Assembly (NCBI GenBank): GCA_948443805.1
Contig: CAOJUB010000001.1
Span: 1 to 64,000 of the forward strand
Direction: 5' to 3'
Source: an uncultured Clostridia bacterium
GTDB lineage: Bacteria > Bacillota > Clostridia > Oscillospirales > UBA644
DNA length: 64,000 nucleotides
Positions 21,266 through 31,800 of this stretch are shown piece after piece. Below the pieces are notes generated by a model. The model saw only the letters and a list, made by a program, of their open reading frames with translations. It did no database searches and was not told the DNA's origin. The stretch's first letter is position 1. Each line of letters opens with the position of its first letter. The position numbers and the translations under genes are program-made.

Positions 21266-21620
21266 GTAGCCGGCGCAATCGCGGGAGCAGTGCCGAAAGG
21301 CCGCTTCTGAGGAAAGTCCGAGCTCCGATGGACAACGATAACGGATAACGTCCGCCGAGGGCGACCTCAGGGAAAGTGCAACAGAAAAGAACAGCGGCTT
21401 TGCCGCAATGGTGAAAAGGTGAGGTAAGAGCTCACCGGGAGGGTGGAGACGTCCTCCGTCTATGTAAACCCTATCGGGAGCAATACCGGATATAAGGCTG
21501 GGGGATTTCCCCGAACATGTCCATAGTGCCTTACAGGTAGCAGGAGGCAGCCGGCAACGGCTGTCCCAGATAGATGATTGCGGGGATGAAAATCTCACAG
21601 AACTCGGCTTACAAGGCTGC
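21266..21620 (+). ncRNA. rnpB: RNase P RNA, type A
   Basis: The conserved core is clear: the 5' block with GAGGAAAGTCCGAGCTC near 21311, the ACAGAAA block near 21382, and the 3' block with AGATAGATGATTGC near 21570 and ACAGAACTCGGCTTAC near 21598. The outermost P1 pairing is gtagcc with ggctgc. RNase P RNA is the catalytic part of the ribozyme that removes 5' leaders from pre-tRNAs. The ends are set by P1 and may be off by a few bases. A terminator follows at once. Confidence 0.95.
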
Positions 21621-21633
21621 AAAACAGAAATAA

Positions 21634-21666
21634 GAAAAAGCAGAACGGTTTCCGTTCTGCTTTTTT
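21634..21666 (+). terminator. Terminator of rnpB
   Basis: An 11-bp or longer stem (aagcagaacgg with ccgttctgctt) ends in a T6 run at 21661-21666. Confidence 0.9.
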
Positions 21667-21697
21667 GTCGTGCAGATCGGTTTTTGGCGGTAATGGC

Positions 21698-21726
21698 TTG
21701 ACAGTTTCAGGAAAATATGTTATAAT
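21698..21726 (+). promoter_or_regulatory. Consensus promoter of the XRE-cupin gene
   Basis: TTGACA at 21698-21703, 17-bp spacer, TATAAT at 21721-21726. Transcription would start about 28 bases before the start codon. Confidence 0.9.
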
Positions 21727-21759
21727 ATAATAAAATCTGTTTTGTTGGGTGGTGTTCGA

Positions 21760-22308
21760 TTGGATCGGTTTGATTTCGGCCGGCGTTTAAAAATGTTCCG
21801 GCAGAATAAAAATCTGTCTTTGGACGAGGCTTCACTGCAAACCGGAGTCAGTAAACCAATGTTGGGGCAGATTGAGCGGGGATATTCTTTTCCTACGGTA
21901 AATACGTTGTGGAAAATTGCAACGGGGCTGAAAATCCCGCTTTCTTCTTTTTTTCAGCAGGGAAAAAATAGTTATACGGTGATCGACTGGCGGGAACAGC
22001 CGGTTGTTCCGGAAGAAGACGGCGCAATGCGGGCTTATCTTCTGTTTCCGTTTGATCCGGTTGTTTCTTCCGAGGGCTTTTATATTGAATTTGATGCCGG
22101 TTGCCGCCATGCTTCCGACCGGCATGAAGAGGGCGTTGAGGAATTGGTTTTCGTTCTGGAAGGAAAGCTTGATCTGATTTTAGACGGTGTTCGGGTGACG
22201 GTCGGCTCGAAACAGGCAATCCGCTTCCGGGCGGATATTCCGCATGTCTATGAAAATCCTTATACCGGGATTTGCAGTGTGCACAATACGATTTTTTATA
22301 GAAGATAG
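21760..22308 (+). CDS. XRE-family regulator with C-terminal cupin domain
   Basis: 182 residues from TTG at 21760, chosen for the GGGTGGTG motif just upstream; an upstream TTG pair at 21742 is the alternative. A helix-turn-helix (about 5-60, LSLDEASLQTGVSKPMLGQIERG) is joined to a double-stranded beta-helix cupin (about 105-175, with SDRHEEGVEELVFVLEGKLDL). Such proteins repress or activate amino acid, polyamine or sulfur genes in response to a small ligand. It probably shares a transcript with the YbaK-type gene 35 bases downstream. Confidence 0.85.
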   Translation: MDRFDFGRRLKMFRQNKNLSLDEASLQTGVSKPMLGQIERGYSFPTVNTLWKIATGLKIPLSSFFQQGKNSYTVIDWREQPVVPEEDGAMRAYLLFPFDPVVSSEGFYIEFDAGCRHASDRHEEGVEELVFVLEGKLDLILDGVRVTVGSKQAIRFRADIPHVYENPYTGICSVHNTIFYRR

Positions 22309-22343
22309 GTTCGTTGCGGACAAAAAAGAAAGGGGAAATAAAG

Positions 22344-22811
22344 ATGTCGATTCAGAAAGTCAGAGAATATTTTACCGAAAAAGGGATTGCGGACCGGATC
22401 CGGGAATTCGAAATTTCGAGCGCGACGGTTGCTCTTGCCGCAAAAGCATTGGGCTGTGAGGAGTGCCGGATTGCCAAATCGCTGTCGTTTCATGTTGACG
22501 GAGGCGTGGTTCTTGTGGTTGCTGCCGGGGATGTGAAAATTGATAACCCGAAATATAAGGCGCAGTTCGGGACAAAGGCGAAAATGTTGGCTTTTGAAGA
22601 GGCAGAACCGTTAATTGGGCATGCCGTCGGCGGCGTTTGTCCATTCGCCGTTAATCCGGGCGTGAAGACGTATTTGGATGTCTCGTTAAAGCGTTTTGAA
22701 ACGGTGTTCCCTGCCTGCGGCAGTTCAAACAGCGCGATTGAGCTTTCGCTTTCCGAGTTGGAGGAATATTCGGCTTCTTCCGGCTGGATTGATGTTTGTA
22801 AACCAATGTAG
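22344..22811 (+). CDS. YbaK/EbsC-type aminoacyl-tRNA deacylase
   Basis: 155 residues from ATG 22344 with AGGGGA upstream. The fold is that of trans-acting editing domains that hydrolyse mischarged Cys-tRNA-Pro or similar; the catalytic lysine is in CRIAKSLSFHVDG and the closing GGVCPFAV block is present. It matches the clostridial subgroup related to ProX/YbaK; the exact tRNA cannot be told. It follows the XRE-cupin regulator with a short gap. Confidence 0.85.
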   Translation: MSIQKVREYFTEKGIADRIREFEISSATVALAAKALGCEECRIAKSLSFHVDGGVVLVVAAGDVKIDNPKYKAQFGTKAKMLAFEEAEPLIGHAVGGVCPFAVNPGVKTYLDVSLKRFETVFPACGSSNSAIELSLSELEEYSASSGWIDVCKPM

Positions 22812-22831
22812 TGGTTGTTTTTTTTGAAAAA

Positions 22832-22869
22832 GGCCGGGAAGCCGCCTCATAAAGCGGCGGTTTCCCGGC
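22832..22869 (+). terminator. GC-rich hairpin after the YbaK-type gene
   Basis: gccgggaa-gccgcc pairs imperfectly with the segment ending gtttcccggc. No T run follows, so termination is uncertain. Confidence 0.4.
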
Positions 22870-22913
22870 TGAAAACTTTTCCGGCCGGAACAGAGATGTT
22901 CAAATTTTTTTTC

Positions 22914-22942
22914 TTGAAAAAGGTTTGGATTTGTGATATACT
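22914..22942 (+). promoter_or_regulatory. Promoter of the pyridoxamine kinase / metal importer operon
   Basis: TTGAAA at 22914-22919, 17-bp spacer, TATACT at 22937-22942. It lies 70 bases before the first start codon. Confidence 0.75.
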
Positions 22943-23011
22943 TAATAATAAGGTTTGTCTGCGGACAGAAATCCAGAACGTTTGACGTCTCCGGGAAAGG
23001 AAAGAGTTTTT

Positions 23012-23848
23012 ATGCAGAAAAGAGTTCTTGCCGTGAATGATATTTCCTGCGTCGGGCGCTGTTCCCTGACGGTGGCGCTGCCCGTTCTTTCCGCCGCAGG
23101 TATTGAAACCTCAGTTCTGCCAACCGCTATTTTATCAACGCATACCGGGGGCTTTGACGGCTATACGTTTCGGGATTTGACGAACGATATTACACCTATT
23201 GTTCAGCATATCAAAAGCCTTGGCCGTGTTTATGACGGGATTTTTACCGGCTATCTCGGTTCGTTTTCCCAGCTTTCCGAGGTCACCGGGCTGATCCGCG
23301 AACTGAAAACCGAAAATTGCCTTGTTACGGTAGATCCCGTCATGGCGGACAACGGTGAGTATTATTCTTTTTTTTCGGATGAATTTGCCCGCGGGATGGC
23401 TCTTTTATGCCGGGAGGCCGATATTATCACGCCGAATATTACCGAGGCGTTTTTTCTTCTCGGAGAAAAATACAGACCCGGTCCGTATTCCAGAGATTGG
23501 ATTCGGGATTTGCTTTTACAACTGGCGGCTCTCGGCCCTGAAAAGGTTGTTCTGACCGGGGTCAGCCCCCGTGCCGGGTCGGTTGCCAATGCGTCATATG
23601 ATAAAAAGACCGGGGCGTTCGGGTTTTGCGTTTCGGATAAACTTGACGGGTTTTTTCCGGGAACCGGCGATGTTTTTTCTTCGGCTCTGCTGGGGGCGGT
23701 TTTGAATGGGAAAACATTGGAACAGGCGGTGCAGATTGCGCACGATGTTACTTACGCCGGCATTCTTCGGACCAAACGGTCGGGCAGCGATCCGCGTTAC
23801 GGGATCGATTTTGAACACGGGCTCGGCGAATATATCCGCCGCCTTTAA
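23012..23848 (+). CDS. pdxY: Pyridoxamine/pyridoxal kinase (PdxY/ThiD fold)
   Basis: 278 residues from ATG 23012 (GAAAGGAAAG upstream). A ribokinase-fold enzyme that phosphorylates B6 vitamers. Recognised by NDISCVGRCSLTVALPVL at the N terminus, the DPVMADNG segment and the anion-hole motif GTGDVFSSALLGAVL with the catalytic aspartate. The family annotation in Clostridia is pyridoxamine kinase. Only 29 bases separate it from the metal-binding lipoprotein gene, so they probably form one operon, without an obvious biochemical link. Confidence 0.85.
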   Translation: MQKRVLAVNDISCVGRCSLTVALPVLSAAGIETSVLPTAILSTHTGGFDGYTFRDLTNDITPIVQHIKSLGRVYDGIFTGYLGSFSQLSEVTGLIRELKTENCLVTVDPVMADNGEYYSFFSDEFARGMALLCREADIITPNITEAFFLLGEKYRPGPYSRDWIRDLLLQLAALGPEKVVLTGVSPRAGSVANASYDKKTGAFGFCVSDKLDGFFPGTGDVFSSALLGAVLNGKTLEQAVQIAHDVTYAGILRTKRSGSDPRYGIDFEHGLGEYIRRL

Positions 23849-23877
23849 CGGATTTTCCTGAAAGGAATAGAGATGGA

Positions 23878-24837
23878 ATGAAAAATTTCCTGAAAAAAAC
23901 GATTGTTTTTCTGCTTTGTTTCGGATTTTTGGTTTCTTTGCCCGGCTGTTCTTTTTCCTGGCAGGAGCCGGAAGACTGTCGGCTGCGGGTCGTTTCTTCG
24001 GTTTTCCCGACCTATGATTTTGCGCGGCAGATTGCCGGCGACCGTATTTCTCTTTCGATGCTTTTGCGGCCGGGAACCGAGAGCCATTCGTATGAGCCGA
24101 CGGCAAAGGATATGATTGCACTGGAACATTGCGATGTTTTTCTCTGTACCGGCGGCGAGGGCGATCAGTGGGTGGAGCAGCTGCTCGGCGCGGTTTCCAA
24201 TCCGAATCTGCAGGTCGTCCGGATGGTCGACTGCGTTCCTCTTCTGGAGGAAGAAGCAGTAGAAGGGATGTTGCATCACCATGAAGAGGAAGAGCATTCG
24301 GAACACGGCGAATTTGACGAGCATGTCTGGGCTTCTCCGGTGAATGCTGCGGCTATTGCCGAAGAAATCTGCGCAGTTTTTTGCGAAAAAGATCCGGACA
24401 ACGCGCTGTTTTATCAGACGAATATGCGCTCTTATCATGATGAATTGATGAGACTGGATTCTTTGTTCCGGGGAATTGTTTCCGGATCCTCCCGGAAAAC
24501 GTTGGTCGTCGGCGACCGGTTTCCGTTCCGCTATTTGGTGGAAGAGTACGGTCTCTCTTATTTCGCGGCGTTCCCCGGATGTGCTTCAGATACCGGCGCC
24601 TCGGCTTCTGCAATCGCTTTTTTGGTCGAAAAGGTAAAAGCGGAGGGGATTCCGGCGGTTTTTCATATCGAATTCTCAAACTGTAAGATCGCCGGTGTGA
24701 TTTGTGAGGAGACGGGGGCGGAACTGCTGGAATTTCATTCCTGCCACAATGTCTCAGCCGATGATTTTTCGGCCGGTGTAACGTATCTTGATCTCATGCG
24801 GCGGAATGCCGAAAATCTCAGGGAGGCGCTGAACTGA
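23878..24837 (+). CDS. znuA: Zinc/manganese ABC transporter, substrate-binding lipoprotein
   Basis: A 319-residue ZnuA/AdcA-type receptor. A signal peptide ends in the lipobox LPGC (Cys at about 23). The histidine-rich acidic loop (HHHEEEEHSEHGEF, about 139-152) is typical of zinc rather than manganese receptors. Metal ligands are expected at the His in ESHSYEPTAKD, in DEHVWASP and near FHIEFS. It captures metal outside the membrane and hands it to the permease. No Fur/Zur-type repressor gene lies nearby. Confidence 0.9.
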   Translation: MKNFLKKTIVFLLCFGFLVSLPGCSFSWQEPEDCRLRVVSSVFPTYDFARQIAGDRISLSMLLRPGTESHSYEPTAKDMIALEHCDVFLCTGGEGDQWVEQLLGAVSNPNLQVVRMVDCVPLLEEEAVEGMLHHHEEEEHSEHGEFDEHVWASPVNAAAIAEEICAVFCEKDPDNALFYQTNMRSYHDELMRLDSLFRGIVSGSSRKTLVVGDRFPFRYLVEEYGLSYFAAFPGCASDTGASASAIAFLVEKVKAEGIPAVFHIEFSNCKIAGVICEETGAELLEFHSCHNVSADDFSAGVTYLDLMRRNAENLREALN

Positions 24838-25556
24838 TGGCTTTATTATCCTGCCGGAATCTCTCGATGGCCTATGAGGGACATACGGTGATTTCCGGTC
24901 TGTCCTTTTCTGTTGAAAAGGGAGATTATCTTTGTATTGTCGGGGAAAACGGCTCGGGCAAAAGCACGCTGGTCAAGTCTCTGCTGGGGCTGAAAAAACC
25001 GGCGGCAGGTGAAATTGTTTTCGGCAACGGGCTTTCGGCCAACGGCATTGGCTATCTGCCGCAACAGACCGATATTCAGAAAGATTTTCCGGCATCGGTG
25101 AGGGAAGTGGTTCTTTCTGGCTGCCTGAATAAGCTGCGGGGTCGGTTTTTTTTCTCCAAAAAAGAAAAAGCGCGGGCGGAAGAGACGATGTCTCTTCTCG
25201 GCATTGCCGATATTCGCCGCGATTGTTACCGTAATTTATCGGGCGGTCAGCAGCAGCGTGTTCTTCTGGCGCGGGCTCTCTGCGCCACCGAAAGCCTTCT
25301 TCTGCTGGACGAGCCTGTTTCGGGGCTGGATCCGCTTGTTACCAAAGAAATGTACGGCATGATTCAGCGGATCAACAAATCGGGGATCACTGTCATTATG
25401 GTTTCGCACGATATTCCGTCAGCCGTAGAATATGCCAACCGGATTCTGCACCTGCACGGGCAGTCGTTCTTTTTCGGGCGGACGGAGGAATATATCAAAA
25501 GTGATCTCGGCAGCCGTTTTCTTTCGGCTGAACGGAAGGAGCGGAAAAATGGCTGA
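24837..25556 (+). CDS. znuC: Zinc/manganese ABC transporter, ATPase
   Basis: 239 residues. Walker A GENGSGKST, signature LSGGQQQRVLLARAL, Walker B LLLLDEPVSGLD and the switch histidine in MVSHD are intact. It energises import with the permease. The start codon overlaps the stop of the receptor gene by one base, and its end overlaps the permease gene by 8 bases, so all three are translationally coupled. Confidence 0.93.
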   Translation: MALLSCRNLSMAYEGHTVISGLSFSVEKGDYLCIVGENGSGKSTLVKSLLGLKKPAAGEIVFGNGLSANGIGYLPQQTDIQKDFPASVREVVLSGCLNKLRGRFFFSKKEKARAEETMSLLGIADIRRDCYRNLSGGQQQRVLLARALCATESLLLLDEPVSGLDPLVTKEMYGMIQRINKSGITVIMVSHDIPSAVEYANRILHLHGQSFFFGRTEEYIKSDLGSRFLSAERKERKNG

Positions 25557-26433
25557 ATTTTTTGTGTCTCTTCGGGATTCCGTTTTCGGGATGTTTTCGT
25601 ATGGGTTCATGGTGCGTGCGCTGGTCGGCGGGCTGCTGATCTCACTCTGCTCTGCTCTGCTCGGCGTCAGCCTTGTTCTGAAACGGTATTCGATGATCGG
25701 CGACGGCCTTTCTCACGTTTCTTTCGGGGCGATGGCAGTGGCGATGGCCGCAGGGTTGGCGCCTCTTCAATTCGCTATTCCCATTGTGGTTCTGGCCGCG
25801 TTTTTGCTTCTCCGGCTGAACGAAAACAGCCGGGTGCGGGGAGATTCTGCCGTTGCCCTTGTTTCTACCAGCGCGCTGGCTATCGGCGTTGCTGCGATCT
25901 CCTCTTCCACCGGCGTCAATACCGATGTGTACAGTTATATGTTCGGCAGCCTGCTTGGCATGTCGAAAAGCGACGTTTTGCTCTGCGTTGTTTTCTCGGC
26001 GATTATTTTAGTGATGTTTGTCCTTTTTTATAACCGGATTTTCGCGGTAACGTTTGATGAGAATTTTACCCGGGCGACCGGTACGAACGCAGGTCTCTAC
26101 GACATGGTCATCGCGGTGCTGACGGCGGTTACGATCGTTCTTGGGATGCGGATGATGGGGGCGATGCTGATTTCGAGCCTGATTATTTTTCCGGTGCTTT
26201 CCGCATTGCAGCTTTGCCGGAGTTACCGGAGCGTGGTTCTGGTTTCCGCAGCGCTTTCCGGCGTGTGCTTTTTTGCCGGAATCTGGATTTCTTATCATTT
26301 TGACGATCCCTATTCCATTCCGCCCGGCGCCGGGATTGTGCTGATCAATCTTCTGGTTTTCCTTCTTTTTTCGGCGGTTTCTTTTGTCCGCCGCCATAAA
26401 AAGAGCGTTTCTGGGCAAAAAGCGGGCGGCTGA
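25549..26433 (+). CDS. znuB: Zinc/manganese ABC transporter, permease
   Basis: 294 residues from ATG 25549 (AAGGAG upstream), overlapping the ATPase gene. The ABC-3 family permease has about eight or nine transmembrane helices. Family blocks GDGLSHVSFGAMAV and RMMGAMLISSLIIFPV are present. A longer open frame starts within the ATPase gene but has no ribosome binding site. It ends the operon; no clear terminator is seen before the guaB promoter. Confidence 0.9.
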   Translation: MAEFFVSLRDSVFGMFSYGFMVRALVGGLLISLCSALLGVSLVLKRYSMIGDGLSHVSFGAMAVAMAAGLAPLQFAIPIVVLAAFLLLRLNENSRVRGDSAVALVSTSALAIGVAAISSSTGVNTDVYSYMFGSLLGMSKSDVLLCVVFSAIILVMFVLFYNRIFAVTFDENFTRATGTNAGLYDMVIAVLTAVTIVLGMRMMGAMLISSLIIFPVLSALQLCRSYRSVVLVSAALSGVCFFAGIWISYHFDDPYSIPPGAGIVLINLLVFLLFSAVSFVRRHKKSVSGQKAGG

Positions 26434-26467
26434 AGCAGATGTTAGGTGAAAGTTTACATTTATTCCG

Positions 26468-26496
26468 TTGATTTTTGTCGCTTCCTATGTTATAAT
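26468..26496 (+). promoter_or_regulatory. Promoter of guaB
   Basis: TTGATT at 26468-26473, 17-bp spacer, TATAAT at 26491-26496. The leader is about 55 nt and shows no guanine riboswitch. Confidence 0.8.
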
Positions 26497-26544
26497 AATA
26501 AGAATAATAGGGATGTGAAGAGAAAAAGAGTGAAAAATATATAG

Positions 26545-28029
<1,485 letters not shown>

Positions 28030-28048
28030 CGGCGGGAAGCATCGGCTT

Positions 28049-28076
28049 AAAGGGGAGAGGTTTTCTCCCCTTTTTT
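28049..28076 (+). terminator. Terminator of guaB
   Basis: A 10-bp stem (aaaggggaga at 28049-28058, tctccccttt at 28064-28073) with a T run. Confidence 0.85.
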
Positions 28077-28140
28077 GAAAAATCCGATAAAAGCCTCTGT
28101 TCTCCGCTTTGCGGGAACGGCTGGCGGAAAGGATTGTTTG

Positions 28141-29415
28141 ATGGAACAAAGAATTCCCCTGGCGGCAAAGCTCCGGCCGTCTTCTCTTTCGGATATGGTC
28201 GGGCAGGATCATCTTATCGGCGAAGGCCGTCCGCTGCGGCGGATTATCGAAAGCGGCATGATCCCGAATATGATTTTTTACGGATCTTCCGGGCTGGGAA
28301 AAACAACGCTGGCGCAGATTATCGCCGCTTCGGCAGAGAAAACGCTGTATAAACTGAACGCCACTACCGCGTCTACCGGTGATATCAAAGATATTATCGG
28401 TGAATTGGATGCGATATACAATGAAAAGGGCGTTATTCTTTATTTGGATGAAATTCAGTATTTTAATAAAAAACAGCAGCAGATTCTGCTGGAATTTATC
28501 GAAAACGGGAAGATTACGCTGATTGCCTCGACAACGGAAAATCCTTATTTTTATGTGTATAATGCAATTTTAAGCCGGGCGACGATCTTTGAATTCCGCC
28601 CGGTAGAAAGAACGGCCGTGGAAAAGGCGGTAAAACGGGCTTTTTCTTTCGTGGAGACCGACGGCGGAATTCCGGTTGAAGTGGAAGACGGCGTTTGTTC
28701 GCATATTGCCGCTTCCTGCGGCGGAGACGTCCGCAAAGCGGTGAATACCGTTGAACTGCTGACGGTCTGTAAGGTCGGGCAGGAGAAAATTTCGGTAACG
28801 CTGGAAGACGCCAAAGCCCTTTCCCAGAAAAGCAATATGAAATATGACCGCGACGGAGATACGCATTACGATATTTTGTCAGCTTTTCAGAAGTCTATCC
28901 GAGGTGCGGATGAAAACGCTGCGCTGCATTATCTGGCGCGTCTGGTTTCTGCCGGCGACCTGCCGTCGGTTTGCCGCCGGTTGCTTGTTATTGCTTCTGA
29001 AGATATCGGCCTTGCATATCCGCAGGCGGTTTCCGTGGTGAAAAGTTGCGTGGATGCGGCGTTGCAGCTGGGGTTTCCGGAGGCGAGGATTCCTCTTGCC
29101 GAAGCGGTGATTTTGCTTGCTACCGCGCCGAAATCGAATTCCGCTATTTGTGCAATCGACGCCGCAATGACCGATCTTCGCGACAAGGAGGTCGGGGATA
29201 TCCCCGATCACTTAAAAGACAGCCATTATGCCGGCGCGGAAAAAATCGGGCGGGGGCAGGGGTATGTTTATCCGCACGGATGCAAAAATAATTATGTCCG
29301 GCAGCAGTATCTTCCCGACGCAATAAAGAACGCCGTTTATTACCGTTACGGAGAGAACAAGAACGAACAGGCGGCCAAACGGTATTGGGAAGAAATCAAA
29401 AAAAACGGCGGCTGA
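28141..29415 (+). CDS. rarA: Replication-associated recombination ATPase RarA (MgsA)
   Basis: 424 residues from ATG 28141 (GAAAGGA upstream). A clamp-loader-like AAA+ ATPase acting at stalled forks. It starts PLAAKLRPSSLSDMVGQDHL, with Walker A GSSGLGKT at 48-55 and Walker B LYLDEIQYF, and the C-terminal tetramerisation block ends with YPHGCKNNYVRQQYLP. The next gene, nth, follows after 40 bases; both belong to genome maintenance. Confidence 0.95.
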   Translation: MEQRIPLAAKLRPSSLSDMVGQDHLIGEGRPLRRIIESGMIPNMIFYGSSGLGKTTLAQIIAASAEKTLYKLNATTASTGDIKDIIGELDAIYNEKGVILYLDEIQYFNKKQQQILLEFIENGKITLIASTTENPYFYVYNAILSRATIFEFRPVERTAVEKAVKRAFSFVETDGGIPVEVEDGVCSHIAASCGGDVRKAVNTVELLTVCKVGQEKISVTLEDAKALSQKSNMKYDRDGDTHYDILSAFQKSIRGADENAALHYLARLVSAGDLPSVCRRLLVIASEDIGLAYPQAVSVVKSCVDAALQLGFPEARIPLAEAVILLATAPKSNSAICAIDAAMTDLRDKEVGDIPDHLKDSHYAGAEKIGRGQGYVYPHGCKNNYVRQQYLPDAIKNAVYYRYGENKNEQAAKRYWEEIKKNGG

Positions 29416-29455
29416 CTTTCCCTCTCTTATTATTTGTTCGGAACGGAGGATTTTT

Positions 29456-30106
29456 ATGAATAAAAAAACAGCGGCGCAGATTACCGAGGCTCTTTTTGCC
29501 GAATATCCGGAACCGAAATGCGCCCTTACCTTTCAGGATCCCCTTCAGCTGTTGGTTGCGTCCCGCCTTTCGGCGCAGTGCACCGATGTCCGGGTCAATA
29601 TGGTTACCGAAAAACTGTTTGAAAAATACCGTACGGCGGCGGATTTTTCCTCGGCCGATCCGGAAGAACTGGGAAGCATGATTTTTTCCTGCGGGTTGTA
29701 CCGGACAAAAGCGCGGGATATTATTGCGGCGGCAAAAAAACTGGAGACGCTGGAAGAATTCCCCCGGACGATGGAGGAACTTCTTGAATTGCCCGGCGTC
29801 GGCAGAAAAATTGCGAATCTTCTGCTGGGAGAACTGTTCGGCGAGAAAAACGTTGTTATTGCCGATACGCATTGCATCCGGCTTTCTAACCGGTTGGGGC
29901 TTGTCGATTCGAAAAATCCGCATATTGTGGAAAAAACGCTGCTGGAAATTCTTCCTGAAAACACAGGATTCCGTTTTTCGCATTCGCTTGTCGCGCACGG
30001 AAGGAAGGTCTGCAAAGCGGCGTCACCCGCCTGCGGCGATTGCTGCGTCAAAGAATTCTGTAAAGAATACCGGCAAGCGCTAAAAAAAGAGAAAACAAAG
30101 AAATAA
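29456..30106 (+). CDS. nth: Endonuclease III
   Basis: A 216-residue DNA glycosylase/AP lyase for oxidised pyrimidines. The helix-hairpin-helix LPGVGRKIANLL contains the catalytic Lys118; the catalytic Asp137 is in IADTHCIRLSNRLGL. A 4Fe-4S cluster site C-X6-C-X2-C-X5-C is intact near the C terminus (CKAASPACGDCCVKEFC). GGAGG precedes ATG. Operonic with rarA. Confidence 0.96.
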   Translation: MNKKTAAQITEALFAEYPEPKCALTFQDPLQLLVASRLSAQCTDVRVNMVTEKLFEKYRTAADFSSADPEELGSMIFSCGLYRTKARDIIAAAKKLETLEEFPRTMEELLELPGVGRKIANLLLGELFGEKNVVIADTHCIRLSNRLGLVDSKNPHIVEKTLLEILPENTGFRFSHSLVAHGRKVCKAASPACGDCCVKEFCKEYRQALKKEKTKK

Positions 30107-30232
30107 GAATCTATCAATAGATTTTCAGCCGAGAAGTTTTTCACCTTGAAAGCCGGAAGATTTTCTTTCGGCAGGAACGAAACTGTCAAAATTTCTATGT
30201 TTGCAGAAAAATATATCTATAAGCGGAGAGGA

Positions 30233-31171
30233 ATGGTTATACCTATGCAGTATAAAGAGCTGGTTTTTCAGGTTGGAACGTCTCAGGTTTCCGAAGCGGA
30301 GGCGATTATCTCGCTGCTGGATATCGGTGGGATTTATACCGAGGATTATTCGGATATGGACGATTGTCCCTTAGTTCGGAATTTCGCCTTAATCGATGAG
30401 GAATTGCTGAAAAAGGATAAAACTTCGGCGCTTTTGCATGTCTATTTCGGTGAGCATGCTGATATTCCGGCGAATCTGGAATTTATTTCGGCACGTTTTG
30501 CCGCCTGCGGAATTCCCGTTAACCTTCTGGAAAATACGGTTCGTGAAGAAGATTATGCCGAATCGTGGAAGCAGTATTATAAACCGCTGAAAATCGGAAA
30601 AATCACCGTTGTTCCCGAGTGGGAGACCTATACTCCTTCCGAGAACGAAACCATTCTTCGGATTGACCCTGGAATGGCTTTCGGAACCGGAAATCATGAA
30701 ACGACCTCTCTGTGCGTTGAGGCCTTGCAGCAGTATTTTATTCCGGGCGGAACGCTGGTTGATCTCGGCTGCGGAAGCGGGATTTTGTCTATTACCGCGC
30801 TGTTGCTGGGGGCGGAAAAGGCTGTGGGGATCGATATCGATCCGAACGCGGTGAAGGTCTCGGGGGAAAATGCCGCGCTGAACATTTTTCCCGGAACTTT
30901 TACCGGGATTGCCGGCAATATTCTGGAAGAGAAGACGGCGTTGGTCAAAGGCGAGAAATTTGACTGTATCGCTGCGAATATTGTTGCCGATGTGATTCTT
31001 CGCTTTCTTCCGTTTGCACAGGAACTGCTGCGGGAAAAGGGGAAAATGATTCTTTCCGGAATCATTACCGAGCGGGGCGACGAGGTAAAACAGGCACTCG
31101 AAGCCAACGGCTTTTCGCTTCTGGAAGTTCGGGAGAAAAAAGGTTGGCTCTGTATCGTTGCCGGCCGGTAA
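30233..31171 (+). CDS. prmA: Ribosomal protein L11 methyltransferase
   Basis: About 312 residues. Two in-frame ATGs at 30233 and 30245 compete; GGAG at 30225 fits the first better. A PrmA-specific N-terminal domain is followed by a Rossmann methyltransferase: SAM motif VDLGCGSGILSITALLLGA, IDIDPNAV and the active-site ANIVADVI. It trimethylates L11. In many Firmicutes prmA sits by dnaJ; here it follows nth. Confidence 0.92.
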   Translation: MVIPMQYKELVFQVGTSQVSEAEAIISLLDIGGIYTEDYSDMDDCPLVRNFALIDEELLKKDKTSALLHVYFGEHADIPANLEFISARFAACGIPVNLLENTVREEDYAESWKQYYKPLKIGKITVVPEWETYTPSENETILRIDPGMAFGTGNHETTSLCVEALQQYFIPGGTLVDLGCGSGILSITALLLGAEKAVGIDIDPNAVKVSGENAALNIFPGTFTGIAGNILEEKTALVKGEKFDCIAANIVADVILRFLPFAQELLREKGKMILSGIITERGDEVKQALEANGFSLLEVREKKGWLCIVAGR

Positions 31172-31241
31172 CCGCTGGAACCGAAAGGCTAAAAACAGGT
31201 TTAAAGACCTCTTGAAAAACGAAATATTTTTTATCTTCTTC

Positions 31242-31270
31242 TTGACATTTCATTTTTTTTATGATATACT
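31242..31270 (+). promoter_or_regulatory. Promoter of the small lipoprotein gene
   Basis: TTGACA at 31242-31247, 17-bp spacer, TATACT at 31265-31270. The start codon is 61 bases downstream. Confidence 0.85.
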
Positions 31271-31331
31271 GTCATCAATCAGCCGGTTTTTTATTCGGTT
31301 GAAAGAACAGAAAGAAAACGGAGGATTTCTG

Positions 31332-31724
31332 ATGAAGAAACATGTATTTAGAACACTTGCTGCTGTCTTGGTTCTGCTTTTTGTTTTTGCCGGGTGCAGC
31401 AAGGAAACGAAGGCGACGTATCAGAGTGTTTATGATGAATATGCTGCAAAAATTCAGGAAACTGCGCCGGCATTGGCTTCTCAGTTCCGGGAAGAAGCTG
31501 CTGCGGTAAAAGACGATATGTCCGCATTGATTGCGCTTTATTCCGAAAAGGTGGGAAAACTGTCGGAAATCGTAACGGAAGGCGGTTCTAAACTGGGTGA
31601 GGTCCATTTGGAGAATAAAGACGATCAGGTTGAATATAAGGAATGGGCGGAAAAGCTGACGCAACTATATACCGATGCGGCGCAGCAGATTACCGATATT
31701 TATACCGAGATGACGTTGAATTAA
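31332..31724 (+). CDS. Small lipoprotein of unknown function
   Basis: 130 residues from ATG 31332 with GGAGG upstream. The signal peptide ends in the lipobox FAGC (Cys about 21). The mature part is one long, charged, helical stretch with regular hydrophobic spacing, likely a helical hairpin or coiled coil. No family recognised. It has its own promoter and terminator. Its monocistronic, strongly promoted layout suggests steady expression on the cell surface. Confidence 0.75.
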   Translation: MKKHVFRTLAAVLVLLFVFAGCSKETKATYQSVYDEYAAKIQETAPALASQFREEAAAVKDDMSALIALYSEKVGKLSEIVTEGGSKLGEVHLENKDDQVEYKEWAEKLTQLYTDAAQQITDIYTEMTLN

Positions 31725-31760
31725 AATTTCTGCATTGTTATTTTCTGTTTGTTGAACAAA

Positions 31761-31788
31761 AAAACGGCTCTTTATGAGCCGTTTTTTT
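31761..31788. terminator. Terminator between convergent genes
   Basis: aaaacggctc (31761-31770) pairs with gagccgtttt (from 31776), followed by T7. The minus strand also shows four Ts, so it may serve the deacetylase gene as well. Confidence 0.85.
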
Positions 31789-31800
31789 ATCATATGATTG